DNA of 64,000 nt, taken from the NCBI RefSeq assembly GCF_051251565.1, contig NZ_JBPOFB010000001.1, forward strand, positions 62,001 to 126,000, given 5' to 3'. The DNA is from Marivita sp051251565. GTDB taxonomy: Bacteria > Pseudomonadota > Alphaproteobacteria > Rhodobacterales > Rhodobacteraceae. Of the stretch, positions 1 to 9,185 are shown in pieces. Within the stretch, counting starts at the first letter, position 1. Every line of letters begins with the position of its first letter. The notes beneath the pieces were generated by a model that was given only the letters and a program-made list of their open reading frames with translations, was not told the origin of the DNA and searched no databases. The position numbers and the translations under genes are program-made.

Positions 1-1
1 C

Positions 2-520
2 CCGGCGCTTGCCGCTGGTGACAAACCGTTCTTCTCATTGGCGAACACAGATTTTGTCGTGACCATCGGCTTTTTCGTGTTCATCGGCATCGTGCTCTAT
101 TTCAAGGTGCCAACGCTTTTGGGTGGCATGCTGGACAAGCGCGCTGAGGGTATCCGCAGCGAGCTGGACGAAGCCAAGGCCCTGCGTGAAGAAGCGCAAG
201 CCCTGCTGGCCTCGTACGAGCGCCGCCAGCGCGAAGTTCAGGAACAGGCGGACCGCATCATTGCGCACGCTAAAGACGAAGCGGTTCTGGCCGGTGAGCA
301 AGCCCGCGCCGATTTGGAAAAGTCGATCGCGCGCCGGTTGGCTGCCGCCCAAGATCAGATCGCGTCTGCGCAGGCCGGTGCTGTCAAGGAAGTGCGGGAT
401 CGCGCAATCGCTGTTGCGATCAACGCAGCGCGTGACGTGGTGACAAAGCAGATGACGGCCAAGGATGCGGCCCAAAGCATCGACGTTGCGATTGCCGAAG
501 TCGGCCAAAAGCTCCACTAA
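2..520 (+). CDS. atpF: F0F1 ATP synthase subunit B (5' end outside window)
   Basis: Subunit b of the membrane F0 sector, the peripheral stalk that holds the F1 head against rotation. The reading frame is open to the left edge and reads PALAAGDKPFFSLANTDF before the first usable start (TTG at 38). This resembles the N-terminal region of Rhodobacteraceae b subunits, so the true start lies upstream and the gene is partial. One hydrophobic segment (VVTIGFFVFIGIVLYF) is followed by a long charged helix rich in Glu, Lys, Arg and Ala, as expected for the stalk dimer. A strong terminator follows, so this is probably the last gene of the F0 operon. The family is clear; which of the two alphaproteobacterial b-type subunits (b or b') it is remains slightly uncertain. 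Confidence 0.93.
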   Translation, partial: PALAAGDKPFFSLANTDFVVTIGFFVFIGIVLYFKVPTLLGGMLDKRAEGIRSELDEAKALREEAQALLASYERRQREVQEQADRIIAHAKDEAVLAGEQARADLEKSIARRLAAAQDQIASAQAGAVKEVRDRAIAVAINAARDVVTKQMTAKDAAQSIDVAIAEVGQKLH

Positions 521-545
521 GCTTTTCTGCGTCACTGAATGAAAA

Positions 546-578
546 GGCCCCGGTTTTGCCGGGGTTTTTTGTTTTTTT
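546..578 (+). terminator. Rho-independent terminator after atpF
   Basis: Stem CCCCGG (548-553) pairs with CCGGGG (559-564) across a TTTTG loop. It is followed by six T, one G and seven T. It begins 26 nt after the atpF stop codon and should end the ATP synthase F0 transcript. Confidence 0.9.
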
Positions 579-680
579 CGGTAACGCACGAAAGCGCAAC
601 GCCTGTGCAAGTTAGTGCATCGCGTCAATCAACGCTCGTACTGATTGCATCGAACAGAGGTTGACGGTGCAGGACGCCTG

Positions 681-1340
681 CTAGCCTTCCGCAGGCACTC
701 GCGCACCAAACAGTGCAGAACCTACGCGGATATGGGTCGCGCCAAAGGCGATGGCCTGATCAAAATCATCACTCATGCCCATCGAAAGCCCCGTCAGGCC
801 GTTGCGCTCTGCCAGTTTGCGCAACAGCGCAAAATGTAGCGACGGGGTTTCGTCTACGGGTGGAATACACATCAGCCCCTGCACCGGGAGATCAAGCGCA
901 CGGCATTCCTGGACAAAGGCGTCTGTTTCCGCAGGCGTGATGCCAGCCTTCTGTGGCTCTTCGCCTGTGTTGACCTGAATGAACAGTGACGGGCACTGTC
1001 CCATGTCTTGTGCGATCCGGGCAAAGGTGTGCGCCAGTTTGGAGCGATCGAGCGTGTGAATGACATCGAACATCTCAAACGCCTGACGGGCCTTGTTGCT
1101 TTGTAAAGGGCCAATCAAGTGCAGGTTGACGCCGTCATAGCGGTTGCAAAAATCCGGCCATTTGCCAGCAGCTTCTTGCACACGGTTCTCGCCAAAGACG
1201 CGATGCCCTTCCTTGAGAACAGCTTCAACCCGGTCATTCGGCTGGACCTTGGACACTGCAATGAGGGCCACATCGACCGGATCGCGCCCCGCCTCTTGGG
1301 CTGCTTTGGCGATGCGGGCGGTGATGTCAGTCAATCCCAT
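681..1340 (-). CDS. yggS: YggS/PLPBP-family pyridoxal phosphate homeostasis protein
   Basis: 219 aa, usual length for the family. It binds pyridoxal 5'-phosphate on a single TIM-barrel domain without known catalysis and helps control free PLP and amino-acid pools in the cytoplasm. The PLP-binding lysine lies in IAVSKVQP (about residue 31), and the family motifs FGENRVQEA and HLIGPLQSNK are present, with GMSDDFDQAI near the C-terminus. The start at 1340 overlaps the end of the upstream sulfotransferase gene by 10 nt, so the two are likely translated from one minus-strand transcript. The identification is firm; the reason for pairing it with a sulfotransferase is unknown. Confidence 0.95.
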   Translation of the reverse strand: MGLTDITARIAKAAQEAGRDPVDVALIAVSKVQPNDRVEAVLKEGHRVFGENRVQEAAGKWPDFCNRYDGVNLHLIGPLQSNKARQAFEMFDVIHTLDRSKLAHTFARIAQDMGQCPSLFIQVNTGEEPQKAGITPAETDAFVQECRALDLPVQGLMCIPPVDETPSLHFALLRKLAERNGLTGLSMGMSDDFDQAIAFGATHIRVGSALFGARVPAEG

Positions 1341-2800
1341 GGTGTGTCTCCCCAGGCGTCAAAGAAGGGTTGCAAGTCAGCTTCATAGCGGCGCCATGCG
1401 GCGGCTGAGCTCTGATAGATCGGTTGGCGGACCTGATGCAGGCTAAGTGTCTTCACCGTGCCTGTGCTTTGGTGGAAATTGAGACACTGCTCTTCCCACT
1501 CCAGACCTGCGGCCAAGATTAGATGCCTCGACTGTGTGTCAGGGTCGGCTACGAGGTCTTCGTAACGTATCTCGGTAAACCTATCCGGCAGAATTTTGCG
1601 CCAATGGGCGACAATCCGGCGGAAGCTCTTGATTGTGTCGGCGATGGTTGCAAGATCATTGGCATAGCGATGCGTACCGCCGTTGAAATAGTTCTTGTAG
1701 ATCGACACTGCGATGTCACGCGGATCGCGGTGAACCACGATGAAGCGCGCATTGGGCAGGGTTGCGTGCAGCAGGCTGTAAATCAGGAACGCCATGATTG
1801 ACTTGTCGGTCAGCCATGGTTTCGATGCGTCGGCATGCACGCGCATTTGGGTGTTCAACTGCGTGGCAAAGCTATTCAGCGCGTCTACGGGTTCAGACGC
1901 CAAAGGCCGCATGGCAATGCCTGCGCCAAAACTGGCATAGGCTGTGCGCAGCGCTTTGGCCATTTCACCGCCTGCATGGACCTGTGAATGACTGGCGATG
2001 ATCTGCTCGACCAGCGTTGTCCCGGACCGGGGCAGGCCTGTGACAAAGATCACGCCCGGATCGCTGCCTGTGCTGTCGCCAAGTGACGTCAGGTTGGCTT
2101 GTGCGGCAACAACCGCCTCCCATTCCTGCGTGCGCGCTACAACGTCATCCGGCCAAAGCGCGGCCTGTGCTGCATTTGCGCGTCGTAGGTGCGGGAAGAC
2201 CTTATCGGTCTGCGCGATGTCTTCCATCGCCTTGGCGAGCGCATAATGCACGTGCATCTTGCCCTGTGGGGAAAGCTGGGGATGTTTTGCCAGACGTCGC
2301 ATTGCCCCGATCAGGGGATCGTTGGGTATGAACCGGATCGTCGCGGCAAACATCCTGTAAAGCTCGGCGTCGTTGGGGCGCTTTTTCAGCAGCTTGCGAA
2401 ACAGTTTTTCCGACGCGGCAAACTGGCCAGTCTGTTGGAGGAACAGGGCCTTGTCGGCCTGGGGTGCAATGGAAGACGGGTCGCGCGCAATCTTGGCATC
2501 CATCAAGGCAAGAACCCGGTCGGTGTTGCCTGCGGCACGATGCGCGTTCAAAGCTTCGTCAAGGATCGCAGGTTCGGTCGGGCGCAGCGCATATGCGGTG
2601 TCGATGTTGAGGCACCAACTGTCGATATCGCCCAGCCGGGCGGCGATCTGCGCACGTTTGTACGGAAATTCGGCGGCTGTGGGCAGTTTTAATGCCAACG
2701 CATCCAGCAGGGTGGCGGCGTCGTGCAAACTGCCCGCTTGTGCCAGCCGCAAGGCGCGGTCGTATTCAGCTTTGATAGGGTGTTTTGCGCCGGGTGTCAT
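1331..2800 (-). CDS. TPR-repeat sulfotransferase
   Basis: 489 aa. The N-terminal half (about residues 10-235) is helical with degenerate tetratricopeptide-like repeats (for example QTGQFAASEKLFRKLLKKRPND). The C-terminal half is a PAPS-dependent sulfotransferase domain: the 5'-phosphosulfate loop TGLPRSGTTLVEQ sits at about 254-266, and the 3'-phosphate-binding segment is VHRDPRDIAVSIYKNYF. This architecture is common in marine alphaproteobacteria. The acceptor cannot be read from the sequence and could be a protein, a glycan or a small molecule. No signal peptide is visible. It is upstream of yggS with a 10-nt overlap. Confidence 0.9.
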   Translation of the reverse strand: MTPGAKHPIKAEYDRALRLAQAGSLHDAATLLDALALKLPTAAEFPYKRAQIAARLGDIDSWCLNIDTAYALRPTEPAILDEALNAHRAAGNTDRVLALMDAKIARDPSSIAPQADKALFLQQTGQFAASEKLFRKLLKKRPNDAELYRMFAATIRFIPNDPLIGAMRRLAKHPQLSPQGKMHVHYALAKAMEDIAQTDKVFPHLRRANAAQAALWPDDVVARTQEWEAVVAAQANLTSLGDSTGSDPGVIFVTGLPRSGTTLVEQIIASHSQVHAGGEMAKALRTAYASFGAGIAMRPLASEPVDALNSFATQLNTQMRVHADASKPWLTDKSIMAFLIYSLLHATLPNARFIVVHRDPRDIAVSIYKNYFNGGTHRYANDLATIADTIKSFRRIVAHWRKILPDRFTEIRYEDLVADPDTQSRHLILAAGLEWEEQCLNFHQSTGTVKTLSLHQVRQPIYQSSAAAWRRYEADLQPFFDAWGDTPWD

Positions 2801-2841
2801 GTTCGCCTCTTTTCAGGCTTTGCTAATTGGACCGTGCACAA

Positions 2842-2872
2842 AAGAAAAGAGCGGGCGCAAGGCCCGCTCTTT
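2842..2872 (-). terminator. Terminator of the porin gene
   Basis: Perfect 11-bp stem AAAGAGCGGGC (2846-2856) with GCCCGCTCTTT (2862-2872) around a 5-nt loop. Read on the minus strand it runs into TTTTCTTT, 26 nt after the porin stop codon. Confidence 0.85.
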
Positions 2873-2898
2873 CCCTAACCAAATCTGGTTATGAGCTA

Positions 2899-3849
2899 TT
2901 AGAAGCTCATCGACAGACCGAAGGAGTAGCTCTCTTCGTCGTTGACTGTCACGTCGTCGCTGGAACCGTAACCAACGTGAGCTGCGAGACCGCCGCCCAG
3001 GTCGTAGGTTGCCGCGAGGCCGAAGCCGGACGAATCGGGGTCAGATTTCGCTGCCCAATCTTCGTACTCACCGTAGTTCACACCGATCGACAGTGCGTTC
3101 ATGGTGTAGCCAACGCCAACGCCGATGAATGTGCCGTTGTCGGACACGCCGTCGATGTCTGCTTCAGCGTAGTTGATCGCAGCCGAGAAACCGTTTGCCA
3201 GTTTCGCGTCAACGCTCACGCCGATCAGCGATGCGAAGTCTTCCTGAGTCTGGTAACCAAGGCCAACACCGATGGCTGCGCCACCAAGGTCAGTCACGTA
3301 GCGAACGCCAAGGCCCCAAACGGGGTTGTCGTTGCCAACTTCAAGGTCAGCCACGTTTGCCGACAGACCGAGTGTCAGGCCACCTGTGGAGTAGGATACG
3401 CGAGCAACCTGACCGCCGTGGACGCCGTCCAGGCCGGAGTTACCATTGTAGCCGGAGTGCTCTGTTTCGTCATCCGCGATGGATGCGCCAGCAAGTGCAA
3501 CTTCCTGCAGAGCCGCGTCATACGCGCCATCTGTGTCGCCCATGTCGAGACGCATCGGGCCGAATGCGAGGAAGTATGTCTCGCCGCCCTGTGTCTGAGC
3601 GTTGGAAGCGCCAGCGATTTCGTCGAGCTGGACAGTGGCACCGAATGCCAGACCGCCATCGGATTCGCCGGTCATGGCGAATGTGACTTCAACGTCTGTG
3701 TGATACTGAAGCTTGGAGTCAGCAGCACCGACGTCGTAGCGGTCGCCGCCGATAACACCGATTTCGGCGTAACCAGAGATCGACACTTCGGCTGCTGCGA
3801 TGCCAGCAGTTGCAACCAGCGCGGTGGAAGCAAGAAGAAGAGTTTTCAT
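2899..3849 (-). CDS. Outer-membrane porin (Rhodobacter type)
   Basis: 316 aa. A signal peptide (MKTLLLASTALVATAGIAAA, residues 1-20) precedes EVSISGYAEIG, the typical first beta strand of alphaproteobacterial general porins. The mature protein is rich in alternating hydrophobic and polar strands, Gly and Asp, and ends in SFGLSMSF. The terminal Phe is the outer-membrane assembly signal recognised by the BAM complex. It should form a trimeric beta barrel for small hydrophilic solutes. It is a single-gene unit with its own terminator. The 285 nt upstream (3850-4134) separate it from a divergent gene and must hold both promoters, but I could not place a convincing -35/-10 pair. Confidence 0.93.
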   Translation of the reverse strand: MKTLLLASTALVATAGIAAAEVSISGYAEIGVIGGDRYDVGAADSKLQYHTDVEVTFAMTGESDGGLAFGATVQLDEIAGASNAQTQGGETYFLAFGPMRLDMGDTDGAYDAALQEVALAGASIADDETEHSGYNGNSGLDGVHGGQVARVSYSTGGLTLGLSANVADLEVGNDNPVWGLGVRYVTDLGGAAIGVGLGYQTQEDFASLIGVSVDAKLANGFSAAINYAEADIDGVSDNGTFIGVGVGYTMNALSIGVNYGEYEDWAAKSDPDSSGFGLAATYDLGGGLAAHVGYGSSDDVTVNDEESYSFGLSMSF

Positions 3850-4134
3850 GTTTTTCCCTCATGTGTTCGTAAGGCACGTACCAAACCGGATGGTCCGGAT
3901 TAGCTGGAAACTCTATGCTCTCTGGGGGGGCTTGTTTGCAAGTCAAGCCGCAAGGCCTTTGGGAACTTCGCCTTCTGTGGTGCTCATTTGCCACAAGCTT
4001 CACGGCGGTGTTTCCTGTCGAAAGATCACAGTCTTATTGGGGCAAGACAAGTTCGGCTTGTCGTGATCGGGATGGGCTTGTATGCAAACCTTAAAGCAAA
4101 CACTGAGCTAACAGGCAATCGAGGACAGTTTCCT

Positions 4135-4638
4135 ATGGACCTTACACGTTTCAGGACCGGTAGTGGTTTTGTTCTTGTTGCAGCTCTCGTGTCTGGCTGC
4201 GGCGTTTTCGGTGGCGGCGACCGGGCTCCGGTAGAAACGCCACCAGCGTCAGAAATCGCGGATGACATTATCTTTCAGGATAGGCAGCGGCCGCAGTCGA
4301 CATTGTTCGACTTTTTCCGCAACCGCAACGATGCCGGGCAGGTGGGTGCCGTTAACAAGTATATTTGGAACGCCGCGCTTGAGACGTTGGATTTCCTGCC
4401 GGTACAGTCTGTTGATCCGTTCACAGGGGTCATCACAACCGGATTTGGCACACCACCGGGCGGTGGTCAGGCGTATCGTGCGACGATTCTGGTGAATGAC
4501 CCGGCACTCGACGCGCGGTCGTTGAACGTGGCGCTGATGACGCGCTCTGGCCCAGTCAACGGCGCGACAGTGCGCGCCGTTGAGGATGCGATCCTTACTC
4601 GGGCCCGCCAATTGCGCCAGCAAGACAGTCGTTTCTAG
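4135..4638 (+). CDS. DUF3576 domain lipoprotein
   Basis: 167 aa from the ATG at 4135. A lipoprotein signal peptide ends in LVSGC (Cys22), so the mature protein should be lipid-anchored at the periplasmic side. The rest matches the DUF3576 family (NKYIWNAALETLDFLPVQSVDPFTG region), whose function is unknown. In related genomes this gene usually precedes leuS-lptE-holA; here a minus-strand glycosyltransferase separates them. An in-frame upstream start (3988) would place a hydrophilic extension before the signal peptide and is unlikely. Confidence 0.88.
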   Translation: MDLTRFRTGSGFVLVAALVSGCGVFGGGDRAPVETPPASEIADDIIFQDRQRPQSTLFDFFRNRNDAGQVGAVNKYIWNAALETLDFLPVQSVDPFTGVITTGFGTPPGGGQAYRATILVNDPALDARSLNVALMTRSGPVNGATVRAVEDAILTRARQLRQQDSRF

Positions 4639-4708
4639 GTTTTTCGGGTCTGTAGGACGTTTAAACTCTGAAACTTCCGCACAGTCCCTATCTACCACTT
4701 GTCCAGTT

Positions 4709-5971
4709 TCAGTCGCGCGGCCGGCGCACCGGGGTGGCTTTGGCAAGAGTATCCACCCAGTTAAGCTGTTTTGGAAGGCAAATGCGCTCCAGATCATAGG
4801 TCGCTTGCGCGAATCGGCGGGCATTTGCACCGAGTGCCGCCCTGCGTTCTGGCGACTCTAGCAGGGCACAGGTTTCGTCTGCCAACGTGGCGCGGTCGAA
4901 GAAGTCGACCATCACGCCGGTCTGGCCGTCCTTGATTGCCTCGTGCACGGGGGCCGTGTCGGATGCGATAATCGCACATTCGGCGCTCATGGCTTCGAGC
5001 AGGGACCAGGACAGTACGAACGGATAGGTCAGGTAGATGTGCACCCGGCTGACCTGAAGCATCGACAGGAACGTGTTATAAGGCACGCGCCCCAGAAAAT
5101 GCACGCGCGCCCAATCGGCGTCAGAGATTTGTGGGCGCACTTCGTCGATGAAGATCTGTTTCCACGTCTTGCCCTTGGGCGGTTTGGCCCCGTAACTGGT
5201 GTCATCGCCGCCCAGCAGCACCACCTGAGCCGACGGGCGACGACGCAGAAGATCGGGAAGGGCCCGCATGAACACGTGATATCCGCGATACGGCTCAAGG
5301 TTGCGGTTGATAAAGGTCACGACTTCATCGTCGCGGGTCAAAACGCGGCCGTCGGGCAATGTCAGCGCGGCGGCAGGGTTCGGAACGACATAGGTGGTGT
5401 CGACGCCGTCATGACAAATGGTGATCCGGTCGCGGTGATGGTCGGGATAGGTGCTCGCCTGAAACTGGGTTGGGCTGATGCCCGCGTCCATCACCTCTTC
5501 ATGCAGGCGGTTGTTCAGGTTCTTCATCCGCAGACGCAGCGGATCGCGGTCTGGTGTCCGGCTTGTGAATTCGGGGTCAAAGTCGGTATGGCCTGCGCCG
5601 TAGCGGTGGTAAAGCTCGCAATACAACCCAAGGCGCGCGTCGGGCCAGACGTCCTTGAGAAACAGGCTTTCGCCCCAACCGTGATGCGCCAAGATCACAT
5701 CGGGGACAAACCCCTTGTCCCGCAGCGCAACGGCGGCTTCAAAGCAGGCAGTTCCGCGCAAAAGTTTGGTTTCAAAATCGGTCAGCCACGGGTGGACACC
5801 CGGCGTACTGTTGCCCGTGACCTCATAGGGCAGGATCGCGATGCCGCTCCATTTTGACGGTTCTTTGACCTTGGGAGTCAGAACGACAACCTGATCGCCC
5901 CGCTTGGCCAGTGCAGGGCCAAGATGTTTGAATTGGCCGGGGAAATTCTGGTGGATCAAAAGGAGTTTCAT
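4709..5971 (-). CDS. Glycosyltransferase family 4 protein
   Basis: 420 aa starting at MKLLLIHQNFPGQF; the upstream in-frame ATG at 6031 adds 20 residues that do not fit the family. Two Rossmann-like halves of a GT-B fold are apparent. The N-terminal half (HQNFPGQFKHLGPALAKRGD) belongs to the GT4 group. The C-terminal donor-binding half contains NRNLEPYRGYHVFMRALPDL, VHFLGRVPY and the E-x7-E type region SWSLLEAMSAECAIIASD. It probably transfers a nucleotide-activated sugar to a surface polysaccharide or lipid; donor and acceptor are not readable. It lies reversed between DUF3576 and leuS and converges on DUF3576 with a 70-nt gap. Confidence 0.88.
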   Translation of the reverse strand: MKLLLIHQNFPGQFKHLGPALAKRGDQVVVLTPKVKEPSKWSGIAILPYEVTGNSTPGVHPWLTDFETKLLRGTACFEAAVALRDKGFVPDVILAHHGWGESLFLKDVWPDARLGLYCELYHRYGAGHTDFDPEFTSRTPDRDPLRLRMKNLNNRLHEEVMDAGISPTQFQASTYPDHHRDRITICHDGVDTTYVVPNPAAALTLPDGRVLTRDDEVVTFINRNLEPYRGYHVFMRALPDLLRRRPSAQVVLLGGDDTSYGAKPPKGKTWKQIFIDEVRPQISDADWARVHFLGRVPYNTFLSMLQVSRVHIYLTYPFVLSWSLLEAMSAECAIIASDTAPVHEAIKDGQTGVMVDFFDRATLADETCALLESPERRAALGANARRFAQATYDLERICLPKQLNWVDTLAKATPVRRPRD

Positions 5972-6121
5972 CAGCCTGCGCAGTGTGTTCCAGCAATTCC
6001 TTTTGGTATGACTGCAAAAAACAGGCATCACAATGGCGCAGTTGGGGGCGGGACTGGACGATCCTGTGGCATCGGCCTATCACGCTGGCAACAGAAGATG
6101 CACACCCGAAGGACACACCTC

Positions 6122-8704
6122 ATGTCGCGTTATGACCCCTCTGTCATTGAATCCAAATGGCAGGCCGTCTGGGACCAGCAGAACACGTTTCGTGCCGTGC
6201 GGTCAGACGACAAGCCCAAATACTACGTGCTTGAGATGTTCCCGTATCCGTCGGGCCGCATCCATATCGGTCACGTGCGCAACTACACGATGGGTGACGT
6301 GATCGCGCGCTACAAGATGTCCACCGGGCACAATGTGCTGCACCCGATGGGGTTTGATGCCTTTGGCATGCCTGCTGAAAACGCCGCGATGGCGTCGGGC
6401 GGGCACCCCAAGGATTGGACCTATTCCAACATCGACACGATGGTCAGCCAGATGAAGCCGCTGGGCTTTGGCCTTGATTGGTCGCGCATGTTTGCGACCT
6501 GTGATCCCGAGTATTATGGCCAACAGCAGGCCTTGTTCCTGGATATGTTGGAGGCCGGTCTGGTCTATCGCAAAAACGCGGTGGTGAACTGGGATCCGGT
6601 CGATATGACCGTGCTGGCGAATGAGCAGGTGATCGACGGCAAAGGCTGGCGATCCGGTGCCGAGGTAGAGCGGCGCGAGCTGACGCAGTGGTTCTTCAAG
6701 ATCAGCGACATGTCCGGCGAATTGCTTGACGCGTTGGACGGTCTGGACGATTGGCCCGCCAAGGTAAAGCTGATGCAGGCCAACTGGATCGGCAAATCGC
6801 GCGGTCTTCAATTCGCGTTCTCGACCATTGATGCGCCGGACGGGCATGACCGGATCGAGGTCTACACCACCCGCCCGGACACTCTCATGGGCGCGAGTTT
6901 TGTCGGCATTTCTCCGGATCACCCCTTGGCCAAGCATCTGGAGAAGGACAATCCGGAACTGGCTGCGTTCAACGCCGAGTGCCGTAAGGGTGGGACGACC
7001 GAAGAAGCGTTGGAAAAGGGCGAAAAGCGCGGCTTTGACACTGGGCTGCGCGTACGCCATCCATTTGATACGGCTTGGGAATTGCCGGTCTATGTGGCGA
7101 ATTTCATCCTGATGGATTACGGCACCGGCGCAATCTTTGGCTGCCCGGCGCACGACCAGCGTGACCTTGATTTCGCGCGCAAATATGGCCTGCCCGTCAC
7201 CTCGACCTACGCCCCTGTTGCGGACGCAGGTGCGGTCCTGCCCGAGGATGGTGGCGATGCCTATGTGCCGCCGAAAACTGACCGCGTGGTCTATGTGCGC
7301 GGCTTTGCCGGTGAGACCGAACAGACCGGGCTTGAGGGCATCGACAGCGCCATCGACTTTTGCGAGCAGAACGGGATTGGCCAAGGTGTGACCAAGTTCC
7401 GCCTTCGTGATTGGGGCCTGAGCCGCCAGCGCTATTGGGGCTGCCCGATTCCCGTCGTGCATTGTGACGCCTGCGGTGTGGTGCCCGAGAAGAAAGAGAA
7501 CCTGCCCATCGCGCTGCCCTACGATGAGGACGGCACTGCGATTGATTTCAATGTTCCGGGCAACCCGCTGGACCGGCATCCGTCCTGGCGCGCTGTGCCC
7601 TGTCCAAGCTGTGGCAAGCCGGCCTCGCGTGAGACCGACACGATGGACACCTTTGTCGACTCAAGCTGGTACTTTGCCCGCTTCACCGCCCCGCGTGCCG
7701 ACACGCCCACGGATATGGCGGATGCCGAGTATTGGATGAATGTCGATCAGTATATCGGCGGCATCGAACACGCGATCCTGCACCTTCTGTATTCGCGCTT
7801 CTTTGCGCGGGCGATGCACATCACCGGGCACCTGCCCGAGAAATGCAAAGAGCCGTTCAACGCGCTGTTTACGCAGGGCATGGTGACGCACGCGATCTAC
7901 CAGACCAAGGGGGCGGATGGCCGTCCGGTTTATCACTACCCCGAGGATGTTGCGCTGCGGGACGGTAAAGGCTTTTTGAAAGACGGGACCGAGGTTCAAA
8001 TCATCCCTTCGGCCAAGATGTCCAAATCGAAGAACAACGTGGTCGATCCGGTTGCCATCATCCAGCAATACGGGGCCGACACTGCGCGATGGTTCGTGCT
8101 GTCCGATTCGCCTCCCGAACGGGATGTGGAATGGACGGCCTCGGGCGCCGAGGCCGCATCAAAGCATCTGGGCCGTGTCTACCGCATCGCAACTGAGGCG
8201 GCAGAGGCGGACGAGGCACCGAACGCAGAGGATGCCGCGCTGCTGCGCGAGATGCACAAGGCGATTCATGATGTGACACTTGGGGTCGAAAGCTTTGGCT
8301 TCAACGCGTCGATCGCGCGGCTTTATGCCTTCACCAATGCGCTGTCGAAATCCAAGGCCGGGTCGGATGCGAAACGTCAGGCGGTCAAGACATTGGCCCA
8401 ATTGATGTCGCCGATGACCCCGCATGTGTCCGAGGAGATATGGGCTTTGCTGGGAGGCGAGGGCCTCATTGCCAATGCACCTTGGCCGGTGGCTGATGCG
8501 GCGATGATGGTCGAAGACACCGTTACGCTGCCCATTCAGGTGAACGGCAAACGCCGCGACGAGATCACCGTCCCCAAGGATATGGGCAAGGACGAGGTTG
8601 AAAAACTGGCGCTGGCGACCGATGGTGTGAAACGTGCGCTGGATGGCGCAAGCCCCAAAAAGGTGATCGTGGTGCCGGGTCGGATCGTGAATGTGGTTGC
8701 ATAG
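6122..8704 (+). CDS. leuS: Leucyl-tRNA synthetase
   Basis: 860 aa class I aminoacyl-tRNA synthetase that charges tRNA-Leu with leucine. The start at 6122 (MSRYDPSVIESKWQ) fits the family. HIGH is at residues 48-51 inside PYPSGRIHIGHVRNYTMGD, and KMSKS is at about 632-636. Between them lie the CP1 editing domain (TTRPDTLMGASFVGISPDH) and a zinc-like knob (VHCDACGVVP...CPSCGKP). The C-terminal anticodon-binding and LeuS-specific region ends VIVVPGRIVNVVA. It overlaps lptE by 14 nt, forming a leuS-lptE-holA unit. Confidence 0.98.
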   Translation: MSRYDPSVIESKWQAVWDQQNTFRAVRSDDKPKYYVLEMFPYPSGRIHIGHVRNYTMGDVIARYKMSTGHNVLHPMGFDAFGMPAENAAMASGGHPKDWTYSNIDTMVSQMKPLGFGLDWSRMFATCDPEYYGQQQALFLDMLEAGLVYRKNAVVNWDPVDMTVLANEQVIDGKGWRSGAEVERRELTQWFFKISDMSGELLDALDGLDDWPAKVKLMQANWIGKSRGLQFAFSTIDAPDGHDRIEVYTTRPDTLMGASFVGISPDHPLAKHLEKDNPELAAFNAECRKGGTTEEALEKGEKRGFDTGLRVRHPFDTAWELPVYVANFILMDYGTGAIFGCPAHDQRDLDFARKYGLPVTSTYAPVADAGAVLPEDGGDAYVPPKTDRVVYVRGFAGETEQTGLEGIDSAIDFCEQNGIGQGVTKFRLRDWGLSRQRYWGCPIPVVHCDACGVVPEKKENLPIALPYDEDGTAIDFNVPGNPLDRHPSWRAVPCPSCGKPASRETDTMDTFVDSSWYFARFTAPRADTPTDMADAEYWMNVDQYIGGIEHAILHLLYSRFFARAMHITGHLPEKCKEPFNALFTQGMVTHAIYQTKGADGRPVYHYPEDVALRDGKGFLKDGTEVQIIPSAKMSKSKNNVVDPVAIIQQYGADTARWFVLSDSPPERDVEWTASGAEAASKHLGRVYRIATEAAEADEAPNAEDAALLREMHKAIHDVTLGVESFGFNASIARLYAFTNALSKSKAGSDAKRQAVKTLAQLMSPMTPHVSEEIWALLGGEGLIANAPWPVADAAMMVEDTVTLPIQVNGKRRDEITVPKDMGKDEVEKLALATDGVKRALDGASPKKVIVVPGRIVNVVA

Positions 8705-9185
8705 ACGCCAAACGCTGTTTGCTTTTGCGGCGCTTTTCGCGGGGGCGGCCTGCGGGTTTACGCCTGCATACGGCCCCGGCGGTAACGCGTCTGTTTTGCA
8801 AGACAATCTTCGGGTCGCAGTCCCAGACCGGCGGGACGGCTTTTTGATGTCGCAACGCTTGGAAGACCGGTTCGGTCGCAATGATGCGGGGCGGTATCTT
8901 CTGACCGTGACGACACTCCTTCAGCGGCAAGGACTTGCCACCTCGGTCGAGGGCACAACCAACCGGTTTCAGCTAACGGGTCGCGCGGATTATGCGCTTA
9001 AGGATCTTGAGACAGACACAGTTGTCCGGAAGGACAGGGTCACGGATTTCACCGGCTTTTCGGCCACAGGATCAACCGTTGCCACCTTGGCCGCGGAACG
9101 CGATGCAACCGCGCGGCTGATGGTGATCTTGGCCGACCAGATCGTGGACCGGTTGGTGATCTCGGCAGATGGCCTGCCCGAATGA
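8691..9185 (+). CDS. lptE: LPS assembly lipoprotein LptE
   Basis: 164 aa. The signal peptide ends in a lipobox (FAGAAC, Cys21), then GFTPAYGPGG. LptE is the lipoprotein plug of the outer-membrane LptD barrel and is needed to insert lipopolysaccharide into the outer leaflet. Sequence conservation in this family is low, so the call rests on the lipobox, the start of the mature protein (CGFTPxYG), the length and the conserved position between leuS and holA. The start lies inside the leuS 3' end, and the stop overlaps the holA start (ATGA). Confidence 0.92.
   Translation: MWLHRRQTLFAFAALFAGAACGFTPAYGPGGNASVLQDNLRVAVPDRRDGFLMSQRLEDRFGRNDAGRYLLTVTTLLQRQGLATSVEGTTNRFQLTGRADYALKDLETDTVVRKDRVTDFTGFSATGSTVATLAAERDATARLMVILADQIVDRLVISADGLPE

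Noticed and set aside
2827..3903. Long plus-strand frame (358 codons) opposite the porin
   Set aside because: It is the antisense of a clear porin, full of Cys and Val caused by reverse reading, with no domain pattern.
2899..4134. Porin promoter with TTGACT at 3941-3946 (minus strand)
   Set aside because: A -35-like hexamer is present but no acceptable -10 sequence at 16-18 nt spacing.
6203..7579. 458-codon minus-strand frame inside leuS
   Set aside because: Complement of leuS in a high-GC genome; no start signal or family motif.
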